Origin: CALJFL01 sp039964455
GTDB taxonomy: Bacteria > Pseudomonadota > Gammaproteobacteria > Pseudomonadales > Halieaceae
Assembly (NCBI GenBank): GCA_039964455.1
Contig: JBDVXK010000003.1
Coordinates: forward strand, 53,684 to 117,683
Length of the DNA: 64,000 bases
Direction: 5' to 3'
Position 1 is the first letter of the stretch. Every line of letters begins with the position of its first letter. Under the pieces are notes generated by a model that was not told the DNA's origin, did no database searches, and saw only the letters and a program-made list of their open reading frames with translations. Positions 43,728 to 51,359 of the stretch are shown piece by piece. The position numbers and the translations under genes are program-made.

Positions 43728-44591
43728 ATGTCCGTCATTCTAGTCACAGGCAGCAGCACTGGCATTGGCCAGGAGGCTGCCCTGCATCTGGCTCGCAAGG
43801 GTCATCGCGTTTATGCCTCTGTACGCAGCCCCGGCACGGCCGATGAACTGCGGGAAAAAATCACCGCCGAGAATCTCAATGCCGAAATCATCAGACTGGA
43901 CCTGCTTGACCCGGCATCCATCGAAGAGGCAGTAAGCACAATTAACACTGCAGAGGGTTGTATTGATGCCGTCATCAACAATGCCGGCATTGGCGGCGGC
44001 AGAGCCGTGGAAGAAACACCACTGGCTGAAGCCAGAGAGGTCTTCGATACCAACTACTTCGGCATGGTCAGCGTGCTGCAGGCCGTAATCCCCATCATGC
44101 GCAAACAAGGCAGCGGCCGTATCGTAAATATTGGCTCCCTTGCTGGCAGGACTGTCATGGGCTGCCACGGCCACTACTCCGCTGCCAAATGGGCCCTGGA
44201 AGGCCTAAGCGAAGCGATGGCCATGGAATTGGCCGAGTTCAACATACGTGTTTCGGTTATCGAGCCGGGGGTCACCCTGACGCCAGCGCTGGGTAAGATC
44301 GTACCGCCTCCACCCGATACGGCTTACGGTAATTCACTGGCCAAAATCGGTCGCTTCTTCGAGTTTGGCATGACCCGCCCGGCAATGCCCGCCGACGTGG
44401 CGGTCGCTATCGCCGATGCCATCGAGTCAGAGACGCCCCGATTCCGGTATCCGGTTGGACCGGATGCGGATGAAATGATCGCGGCGCGCAACAGCGTTGA
44501 CGACGAGGCCTGGATAGAGGCCAATCGCCTGCAGGACGAGGCCTATTACGACAAAATGGCCGAGCTTGTTGGCGTAGACTACTACCGCTAA
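43728..44591 (+). CDS. SDR-family oxidoreductase
   Basis: A 287-residue classical SDR with an intact active site: VTGSSTGIGQEAALHLARKG, NNAGIGGG, NIGSLAG and YSAAKWALEGLSE (YxxxK), then VIEPGVTLTPAL. Sequences of this kind include hydroxysteroid and retinol-like dehydrogenases. The ATG at 43728 has a strong AAGGAGA site 5 bases upstream; an earlier ATG in frame lacks one. It is the fourth gene of the TonB receptor operon and could oxidise or reduce the cleavage product. Confidence 0.88.
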   Translation: MSVILVTGSSTGIGQEAALHLARKGHRVYASVRSPGTADELREKITAENLNAEIIRLDLLDPASIEEAVSTINTAEGCIDAVINNAGIGGGRAVEETPLAEAREVFDTNYFGMVSVLQAVIPIMRKQGSGRIVNIGSLAGRTVMGCHGHYSAAKWALEGLSEAMAMELAEFNIRVSVIEPGVTLTPALGKIVPPPPDTAYGNSLAKIGRFFEFGMTRPAMPADVAVAIADAIESETPRFRYPVGPDADEMIAARNSVDDEAWIEANRLQDEAYYDKMAELVGVDYYR

Positions 44592-44661
44592 AGCCTCCCC
44601 AAAGGTAGCCCCGGCTGAGATTAGCGAGCCCGGCGGCACAGAAGCCTTCCCGCAACAAAAT

Positions 44662-44679
44662 AAACAGTCCTATCTGATT
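44662..44679. promoter_or_regulatory. Predicted TetR operator e
   Basis: AAACAG-N6-CTGATT; both arms fit the consensus. It lies 105 bases upstream of the SDR-acyl-CoA dehydrogenase-Rieske operon and overlaps its -35 box. Confidence 0.65.
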
Positions 44680-44706
44680 GTTTTTTGCGGGCAGCTTTGC
44701 TAACTT
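44678..44706 (+). promoter_or_regulatory. Promoter of the SDR / acyl-CoA dehydrogenase / Rieske operon
   Basis: TTGTTT (44678-44683), 17-base spacer ending TGC, TAACTT (44701-44706). The extended -10 GCTAACTTT (44699-44707) is repeated exactly 14 bases downstream (44713-44721), which may give a second start or be a binding site. Confidence 0.5.
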
Positions 44707-44783
44707 TCCTGTGCTAACTTTGCCACCAATTTATAGCGGGACGGTGCACTCACCTCCCCGCCCTTTCACTTCAGGAGACAATC

Positions 44784-45545
44784 ATGGATCTGGGATTATC
44801 TGGTAAAAAAGCGCTTATCACTGGCGCAACACGCGGCATAGGCCGAGCGATCGCAAACCTGCTTGCCGACGAAGGCGCAGACCTGGCCATCTGTTCGCGC
44901 AACCAGGAAGAAGTTGATAGCGCTATTGCTGACCTCAGTGCCAAAGGCGTCAAAGTCACTGGCGCCGTTGTCGATGTTGCAGACCGCGAGTCGTACCAGG
45001 CCTGGATCGCCAGCGCCGGTGAAGAAATGGGCGGTATCGATATTTTTGTTCCCAACGTCAGCGCTGGCGGTGGTGACATGAGCGAACAGGGTTGGCTCAA
45101 TAACTTCAACGTAGACTTGCTCGGTACTACTCGCGGCATAGAAGCCGCAATGCCATTTCTGGAAAAGTCTGCTGCTGCATCAGTCGTAGTGATCTCCAGC
45201 ACGGCTGGCGTAGAAACCTTTATGGGTCCTGCGCCCTACAACGCCATTAAAGGTGCATTGATTGTCCACGCCAAGCAGCTCAGCCAGGCGCTGGCGCCCA
45301 ATGGTATTCGAGTAAACACCGTATCTCCCGGCCCCATCTACTTCGAAGGCGGCGCCTGGGAATTCATCAAAGGCAATATGAATGAGCTGTATGAAGCGAC
45401 TCTGGCTGATATTCCCCAGGGCCACATGGGCTCACCCGAGGAAATTGCCAATACTGTCGCCTTTCTCGCCAGCCCTGCGGCAAGCCTTATTACCGGGGTT
45501 AACCTGGTCGCCGACGGCGGCTTCACCAAGCGTGTGCAGCTGTAA
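44784..45545 (+). CDS. SDR-family oxidoreductase
   Basis: A 253-residue classical SDR with intact motifs: ITGATRGIGRAIANLLADEG, NVSAGGGDMSE, VISSTAG and PYNAIKGAL (YxxxK), then SPGPIYFEGG. NAD(P)-dependent hydroxyacyl or alcohol dehydrogenase activity is expected. Its N terminus MDLGLSGKKALITG closely resembles that of the defective-site SDR at 31939, so the two may share ancestry. A CAGGAGA ribosome-binding site precedes the start. It is first in an operon with acyl-CoA dehydrogenase (2) and Rieske oxygenase (3). Confidence 0.9.
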   Translation: MDLGLSGKKALITGATRGIGRAIANLLADEGADLAICSRNQEEVDSAIADLSAKGVKVTGAVVDVADRESYQAWIASAGEEMGGIDIFVPNVSAGGGDMSEQGWLNNFNVDLLGTTRGIEAAMPFLEKSAAASVVVISSTAGVETFMGPAPYNAIKGALIVHAKQLSQALAPNGIRVNTVSPGPIYFEGGAWEFIKGNMNELYEATLADIPQGHMGSPEEIANTVAFLASPAASLITGVNLVADGGFTKRVQL

Positions 45546-45569
45546 TTACGCTTAAAGGGACGCCTTAGT

Positions 45570-46757
45570 ATGAATCTGGACTTCACCCCCGAAGAGCTGG
45601 CCTTTGAACAGGAAGTGCGTCAGTTTCTGGCGGAGAACCTGCCGGCTCATATCATCGAGTCCACTGCGCACAACAGCAGTGTCTTTGTCGAAAAGGATAC
45701 TGCCCTTGCCTGGCAAAAGATTCTTGTCGATAAAGGTTGGGCGGTGCCCTCGTGGCCGGTAGAGCATGGCGGTACCGACTGGACACCAACGCAGAAGTAT
45801 ATTTTCAGCAAAGAATGCTATCGCGCCGGCGCGCCCATGCTGATACCCCTGGGCCTGATGATGCTGGCGCCGGTTATTATGGCATTTGGTACCGAAGAGC
45901 AGAAAGCTGAGTATCTGCCCAAGATTCTCTCTGGCGAGCACTACTGGTGTCAGGGTTACTCAGAACCTGGCTCCGGCTCCGATCTCGCCAGCCTGAAGCT
46001 GAAAGCAGAAGCTGACGGCGACGATTACATCCTCAACGGCTCCAAACTGTGGACCACCCACGCGCACCTGTCTGACCATATCTTCTGCCTGGTACGCACG
46101 GACAGCAGTGGCAAGCCGCAACAGGGCATCAGCTTCCTGCTGGTCGATATGGATACTCCGGGAGTGACTGTCGAGCCCATCATCACCATGGCAGGCGATC
46201 ATGAGGTCAACCAGGTCTTCTTTACCGATGTGCGGGTCCCGCAGTCCAACCGAATAGGTGAAGAAAACAAGGGCTGGACCTACGCCAAATACCTGCTCGA
46301 ATTCGAGCGTGGCGGCGGTTTCAGTACACCCCATATTCGGCACGACCTAGAGCGACTGAAAGACCTGGTCGTCAGAACCGGTGACAAAAATCCTGACTTT
46401 GATGCCGAGGGCGACGTGGCACGCCGTATCGCGCGCATCGAAATCGACCTGAAAGCCCTCGAGATCACCGAACTGCGGGTTCTGTCTGCATTGGGTGACG
46501 GTGGTGCGCCGGGTCCGGAGTCGTCCATCCAGAAGCTCAACACCAATCACCTTGAACAGGCGATCAATGAGCTGTCAGTGGATGTGCTGGGCTATCAAGG
46601 CTTCGCCATGGAGCCCGTGGAAGATGGCACGCCCGTGCGGCCCGATTTTGACAGCTCCATCTTGCCCCGCTATCTGAATAATCGCGCGGCCTCCATCTTT
46701 GGCGGTTCGCAGGAAGTCCAGCGCAATATCATCGCGAAAATGGTGCTGGGGCTGTAA
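45570..46757 (+). CDS. Acyl-CoA dehydrogenase (2)
   Basis: A 395-residue FAD enzyme. It begins NLDFTPEELAFEQEVRQFL and contains GYSEPGSGSDLASLKLKAE and GSKLWTTHAHLSDHIFCLVR around the FAD site, with RIGEENKGWTYAKYLLEFE and RAASIFGGSQEVQRNIIAKM at the end. This pattern is typical of the ACAD subfamily acting on steroid-like or branched acyl-CoA. It lies 24 bases after the SDR gene and 43 bases before Rieske oxygenase (3). It would carry out the alpha-beta desaturation of a CoA ester in the island pathway. Confidence 0.9.
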   Translation: MNLDFTPEELAFEQEVRQFLAENLPAHIIESTAHNSSVFVEKDTALAWQKILVDKGWAVPSWPVEHGGTDWTPTQKYIFSKECYRAGAPMLIPLGLMMLAPVIMAFGTEEQKAEYLPKILSGEHYWCQGYSEPGSGSDLASLKLKAEADGDDYILNGSKLWTTHAHLSDHIFCLVRTDSSGKPQQGISFLLVDMDTPGVTVEPIITMAGDHEVNQVFFTDVRVPQSNRIGEENKGWTYAKYLLEFERGGGFSTPHIRHDLERLKDLVVRTGDKNPDFDAEGDVARRIARIEIDLKALEITELRVLSALGDGGAPGPESSIQKLNTNHLEQAINELSVDVLGYQGFAMEPVEDGTPVRPDFDSSILPRYLNNRAASIFGGSQEVQRNIIAKMVLGL

Positions 46758-46800
46758 GACCCTGCACCACCTACCCGCCCCCGCCTTCCGGGAGTACGCC

Positions 46801-47949
46801 ATGCAAAGAGAAAAACAGGTCGAAGAACTAGTCTCACTGATGGGTCTTGTCGATGGCAATACCACTGCGCTGGCAGACAGCGTTATGGAGATTGATGTCA
46901 GCGAGTACTACGATCCCGACAGGTTTGAGCGCGAAAAAACCGAGCTATTCAGGAATTACGCCCAATTTGTCGGGCCAAGTTGCATGATTCCCGAACCCGG
47001 TGACTATTTTGCTTTCGACGACACCGGCGTGCCGATACTGATCGTTAGGAACGAAGCTGGCGTGTTAAATGCGTTCGTCAATATATGTTCCCACCGCGGC
47101 GCACCGCTCAATGAGTGCGAAAGCGGCAAGGCCAAAAAGGGGCGCATGTTCTCCTGCCCCTATCACGGCTGGAGCTACGATCTGGAGGGCGCACTGATAG
47201 GCGTACCTTTTGGCAAGGAAGGCTTTGACAGTATTGATCGCGACACGCTGGGCTTGAAGAAGTTACAGGTCGAGGAAAAGGACGGCATGATTTTCGTCAT
47301 GCCAAACCCGGAGAAGCGCTTTGATATCGACGAGGTTACCGGCGGCATTGGCGAGCGACTGTCCGGCTTTGGCTTCGAGGATCATTACTATCTGGGATCA
47401 AAGCAGGTTTTTACCAACTTCAGCTGGAAACTCAACATGGATACCTTCCATGAGTACTATCACTTTGAGTTTTTGCACCCCAATACCATTGCCCAGATGG
47501 CTCACACCAACCTGGCCACCTATCACCAGTATGGTCGCAATCACTCCATGGGATCAGCGGCGCTGAGCATTAAAGAACTACGGGGCGTACCACATGAGCA
47601 GTGGAATCCTCGCGCCCACAGTTCCTACGTCAACTACATCTTTCCCAACACTGTCATTTTTGTCGTAGAAGATCACTTCCAAACCTGGCGCGTATACCCA
47701 ATATCGCCAGACCGCTCCGTGGTGTACCACAGTATGTTTTTGCCGGAAAAGCCGGCTGATGAAGCCCAGCACAAGGGCTACGAAGAATATTTTCAGATGA
47801 TAAACGACGTGGCGGTACAGGAAGACTATACGCTGGTAGATAAAATCAATCGCGGCATCAACTGCGGCATAGACCGCAAGGTGCTGGTAGGGAGAAATGA
47901 ACCTGGCGTGCAAAATATGCATCGCCAGTTACACGAGTTACTGGGCTAG
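46801..47949 (+). CDS. Rieske non-heme iron oxygenase, alpha subunit (3)
   Basis: A 382-residue oxygenase. Rieske ligands C96, H98, C119 and H122 (CSHRG, CPYHGW) and iron histidines H221 and H226 (EYYHFEFLHPN) are all present. It is shorter than the other two and of a different subclass. The ATG at 46801 has a GGGAG site; the open frame upstream overlaps the dehydrogenase gene. Again no beta subunit or redox partner is encoded nearby. It ends 4 bases inside the convergent ThuA-type gene. Confidence 0.9.
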   Translation: MQREKQVEELVSLMGLVDGNTTALADSVMEIDVSEYYDPDRFEREKTELFRNYAQFVGPSCMIPEPGDYFAFDDTGVPILIVRNEAGVLNAFVNICSHRGAPLNECESGKAKKGRMFSCPYHGWSYDLEGALIGVPFGKEGFDSIDRDTLGLKKLQVEEKDGMIFVMPNPEKRFDIDEVTGGIGERLSGFGFEDHYYLGSKQVFTNFSWKLNMDTFHEYYHFEFLHPNTIAQMAHTNLATYHQYGRNHSMGSAALSIKELRGVPHEQWNPRAHSSYVNYIFPNTVIFVVEDHFQTWRVYPISPDRSVVYHSMFLPEKPADEAQHKGYEEYFQMINDVAVQEDYTLVDKINRGINCGIDRKVLVGRNEPGVQNMHRQLHELLG

Positions 47950-48776
47950 TTCTTGTCGCCGCGGGCCCATGCGTGGGCCTGCTCGCTGCTGACCCAGCGC
48001 ACGGCATTGTGCACCAGTTTCTGAAAGTGTTCGTTTTCCATGGCCTGTGCATCGTCACCGCCCTGCAGGTAGACAATCGGACTGTTACCCCAGGACTTCA
48101 CCCAGCCGACCAGGTTTGACCCCCTAGGATGCTCCCAACCCTCGCGGCTATTCATTTCCCCTGCTACGGCGCGTGCCGCTGAATAGAAGTGATCGGCGTC
48201 AAAAGTAAAGTCGCTGCTTAAAAGGGGTAAAACATCACCCTCAAACACCGGGCAAAGATAGAGCTCGTCGGTGATCTGGAAGCTGCCTGGAATACCCTCG
48301 GTGACCGGGTGATCCAAAAGTACATTCACCGTGTGCTCAACCTTGTGCCGATAACCCGAGTCCGGCCACTGCTCACCTCGCAGTTCTGCCGGCTGATAAT
48401 GGAACCGGCCGCCCACCACCTCGGCGTAAACTGGCCAGGCCGGCCATGCAGCGAGGGCATGATGCATAAACACCATGCCCACGCCACGTTCGAGCATCGC
48501 CAGAAAACCCTCCTGAAACGCCGGATCAGGCTCCATCACGCCTGGCACTGGAGTGCCCCGGGAGAAATCGACACCGGGCATGTCGTAGCACAGGATGGCG
48601 TTATAGCGATCGGCCGCCGCGGGCACCAGGCATGTCTGGGCCGCGGGTTGTTCTACGAGGCTAACATCGAAATCTTCCAGGCCAGCAAAGAGCGCGGCAA
48701 AGGCTTCCCGATCATAGGGGTGCCCACGCGCTACCGTGAGCAATCTTTTACTGGCGCCGTAGTTGATGACCTCCAT
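47946..48776 (-). CDS. ThuA-like domain protein
   Basis: A 276-residue protein of the ThuA/trehalose-utilisation class, a class I glutamine-amidotransferase-like fold. Visible features are RYNAILCYDMPG near residue 60, GMVFMHHALAAWPAWP near 105, FHYQPAEL, and PIVYLQGGDDAQAMEN towards the end. The biochemical role of the family is unsettled, with carbohydrate or hydroxy-acid roles proposed. It is 6 bases downstream of an NADP-dependent oxidoreductase gene, and probably co-transcribed with it. The role in this island is unknown. Confidence 0.78.
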   Translation of the reverse strand: MEVINYGASKRLLTVARGHPYDREAFAALFAGLEDFDVSLVEQPAAQTCLVPAAADRYNAILCYDMPGVDFSRGTPVPGVMEPDPAFQEGFLAMLERGVGMVFMHHALAAWPAWPVYAEVVGGRFHYQPAELRGEQWPDSGYRHKVEHTVNVLLDHPVTEGIPGSFQITDELYLCPVFEGDVLPLLSSDFTFDADHFYSAARAVAGEMNSREGWEHPRGSNLVGWVKSWGNSPIVYLQGGDDAQAMENEHFQKLVHNAVRWVSSEQAHAWARGDKN

Positions 48777-48782
48777 AAAAAC

Positions 48783-49799
48783 TCAGACATCGACCTCAAC
48801 AAGCTGCTTACCCATGTTGCCGCCAGTAAAGAGGTTCATCAGCGCTTGTGGCAGCTCCGTGAAACCCTGCAATATCGTCTCCCGATGTCGTATCTCGCCG
48901 GAGGCTAGATGCTTTGCCAGCACCTCCACCGCTTCGCCGAAGCGCGGTGCAAAGTCCGAGACAATAAAGCCCTCCATACGCGCCCGACGATAGATCAGGT
49001 TGAAGTAGTTAACCGGCCCGGGAATAGCGCCCGTCTGGTTGTAACGAGAAATGCCACCACACAGAACCACGCGTGCACCCTGCGCAAGCCTCGCCAGCGC
49101 AAAGTCCAGGATGTCGCCGCCTACATTGTCATAGTAAACATCGATTCCATCCGGACACAGCTCTGCAATGCGCTGGTCCACATCTTCCGACTTATAATCG
49201 ATCGCACCGGCAAAGCCCAATTCGGAAACCAGCCAGTCACACTTCTCCTTACCCCCGGCAATACCTATCACCCGGGCTCCGGCGATACGTGCCAACTGCC
49301 CTGCCACAGAACCCGTCGCGCCTGCCGCACCGGATACCAGCACAATATCGCCCGCCTTGGGCTGACCAATGTCGAGCATGCCGAAGTACGCCGTAAGCCC
49401 CGTGAGGCCAAGTACATTGATCGCTGCTGGAGGTTCTACACCGGCAGGTACCCGCGACAAAGGTATAGTCTTGGTATCCGTTGCAAGATAACGCCGCCAT
49501 CCCAGCGGGCCGCTGACCAGCTCACCCTCGGTAAACTTTGGGTGCTTTGATTCCACAACAACGCCCACACCATGGCCACGCATAACGTCGCCAATATGCA
49601 AGGGGGCTACATAATCAACCCGCGCCTCCATCCAACCCTTCATGGCCGGTTCAACCGCGAGGTAGCGGGACTCGACTAACACTTCGCCATCGCCCACTTC
49701 CGGCATGGGAGCGTCCACAAGTTCAAAGTCCGTTTTCTTGATCTCACCGTGCGGCCTTGCCGCCAGTAAAATATGCTGATTCTGCGTATTTTCTGCCAT
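48783..49799 (-). CDS. NADP-dependent zinc-independent oxidoreductase (LTB4DH/prostaglandin reductase type)
   Basis: A 338-residue medium-chain reductase. VLVSGAAGATGSVAGQLA is the NADP-binding loop, and GIAGGKEKCDWL and YDNVGGDILDFAL are characteristic of the leukotriene-B4-dehydrogenase group, which reduces the double bond of alpha,beta-unsaturated ketones and aldehydes. No structural-zinc cysteine cluster is seen. I chose the ATG at 49799; the frame extends 55 codons further into sequence without family features. Such an enone reductase fits saturation of a conjugated cleavage product. Confidence 0.88.
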   Translation of the reverse strand: MAENTQNQHILLAARPHGEIKKTDFELVDAPMPEVGDGEVLVESRYLAVEPAMKGWMEARVDYVAPLHIGDVMRGHGVGVVVESKHPKFTEGELVSGPLGWRRYLATDTKTIPLSRVPAGVEPPAAINVLGLTGLTAYFGMLDIGQPKAGDIVLVSGAAGATGSVAGQLARIAGARVIGIAGGKEKCDWLVSELGFAGAIDYKSEDVDQRIAELCPDGIDVYYDNVGGDILDFALARLAQGARVVLCGGISRYNQTGAIPGPVNYFNLIYRRARMEGFIVSDFAPRFGEAVEVLAKHLASGEIRHRETILQGFTELPQALMNLFTGGNMGKQLVEVDV

Positions 49800-49891
49800 T
49801 ATTCTCAATCCATCCTCGTTGGGTAATCGGTGCTTATACACCGCCATCAAATCACATGGAGTAGCAACCTGATAGTCGTTACTATTACACC

Positions 49892-50710
49892 ATGACATCC
49901 TCTTTTGTGACAGCCACCGTGCGATATCTGATCCCAACAGGATCAAAACCCATTTATATCGCATCCCAGGGCGGCGCAGATGCCGCCCTTAACATCGGGG
50001 CCGAGTTCGAGGATAGAGACGTCGATATCCATAACGCGAGAACCCTGGAAACCTCTGCAACCCTGGATCGCGAGGGATTTGAACTGCGAAAACAGACGAC
50101 GGCCATTGAAGATTTCTATCAGATCGAGAAGGTTCAAGAAGAGTACGATAAAGAAGTTATAGCGCTGGTACTGTCCGCCACAGGCGCGCAAGAAGCGATA
50201 GTCTTCGACCATACACTGCGCTCGGACTCGCGCGAGATTCGAGGCGTCCAGAATACGCGGGAGCCGGCATCCGTCATTCACAACGACTACACCGATAACT
50301 CGGCAAAAAAAAGGCTCACGGATCTATTACCAACAAATGAGGCAGAGTCTCGACTGCAAAAGCGGTTCGCGATTGTTAACGTCTGGCGCTCTGTTAGCGG
50401 CGACATCCTGGACAGTGCACTGGCCTGCTGCGACGCACGCAGCCTCGCCGATGAGAATCTGATCGCCAGCGAACGACGAGCAGCAGAACGCGTAGGGGAA
50501 CTGCAATTGGTCAGCTGGAACGCTGCCCATCGCTGGTTTTATTTCCCCCGTATGCAGCGTGATGAAACCCTGCTGATAAAAACCTTTGACTCCGCTGTCG
50601 ATGGCCGCGCGCGACGATGCGTTCACACCGCTTTTCACGATCCCACGGCACCCGCCGATGTACCGCCAAGGGAAAGCATAGAATCTCGTTTACTCGTATT
50701 CTTTGACTGA
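49892..50710 (+). CDS. CmcJ/NvfI family oxidoreductase
   Basis: A 272-residue protein of the CmcJ/NvfI (GA4 desaturase-like, AsaB-like) family. Typical features are the late NVWRSVSG (tryptophan and arginine), ACCDARSL, HRWFYFPRMQRDETLLIKTFDS and HTAFHDPTAPADVPPRESIE. Members are linked to hydroxylation, methoxylation or desaturation in fungal and bacterial secondary metabolism, though many are uncharacterised. It stands divergent from the NADP oxidoreductase gene and overlaps the in-frame extension of the next gene. It may hydroxylate or desaturate an intermediate. Confidence 0.8.
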   Translation: MTSSFVTATVRYLIPTGSKPIYIASQGGADAALNIGAEFEDRDVDIHNARTLETSATLDREGFELRKQTTAIEDFYQIEKVQEEYDKEVIALVLSATGAQEAIVFDHTLRSDSREIRGVQNTREPASVIHNDYTDNSAKKRLTDLLPTNEAESRLQKRFAIVNVWRSVSGDILDSALACCDARSLADENLIASERRAAERVGELQLVSWNAAHRWFYFPRMQRDETLLIKTFDSAVDGRARRCVHTAFHDPTAPADVPPRESIESRLLVFFD

Positions 50711-50756
50711 TAGTGCGACATCAGATAAAGCAGTCTTAAACAGCAGGGAAATAAAC

Positions 50757-51311
50757 ATGGCGACGCGGGTAGAGGAACTCAACGACAAGCTGATTGCATT
50801 TATCGAGGCACAGCATCTGTTCTTTGTAGGGACAGCAGCGCCCGATGGGCCTATTAATGTATCGCCCAAGGGTGGAGACTGCCTGAAAGTACTGTCGAGC
50901 CAGCAGATACTTTGGCTGAACTACACCGGCAGCGGCAATGAGACCGCTGCACACCTGCGAGTAAGCGATCGCATGACACTCATGTTTTGCGCTTTTGATG
51001 GCTCTCCACTGATTCTGCGATGTTACGGCAAAGCTACCGCCATCCACCCGCGAGACGCGTTGTGGCAGAAGTACAGTGAGCAGCTGCCATCACACCCCAG
51101 CGCCCGCCAATTGGTCCTGATGGATCTGGATTTTGCACTCACGTCTTGCGGCTTTGGCGTGCCCTTCTATGATCATGTGGGCCCCAGAGACAACATGGAC
51201 AAGTGGTTATCACGCAGGGATGAGAACGATATTCATGACTATTGGCGCGAGAAAAACCAGGTCAGCCTGGATGGATTGCCCACCGGAATATTCGAGGACA
51301 AAGGCGACTAG
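50757..51311 (+). CDS. Pyridoxamine 5'-phosphate oxidase-fold flavin-binding protein
   Basis: A 184-residue split-barrel protein. It begins with KLIAFIEAQHLFFVGTAAPDGPINVSPKGG, followed by ILWLNYTGSGNETAAHLR and MTLMFCAFDGSPLILRCYG. This group binds FMN, F420 or heme and is not the true PdxH. The ATG at 50757 has a GCAGGG site; the longer frame overlaps the CmcJ-like gene. Function is unknown. Confidence 0.82.
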   Translation: MATRVEELNDKLIAFIEAQHLFFVGTAAPDGPINVSPKGGDCLKVLSSQQILWLNYTGSGNETAAHLRVSDRMTLMFCAFDGSPLILRCYGKATAIHPRDALWQKYSEQLPSHPSARQLVLMDLDFALTSCGFGVPFYDHVGPRDNMDKWLSRRDENDIHDYWREKNQVSLDGLPTGIFEDKGD

Positions 51312-51359
51312 GATGACAAGACTGTTGCAACATCAGGCCAGCGCTGCGAGTAAATTCCA

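Noticed and set aside
21551..49799. Horizontally acquired genomic island with mobility genes
   Set aside because: No integrase, transposase, tRNA edge or flanking direct repeat was seen, and base composition does not change visibly. The word island is used only for the gene grouping.
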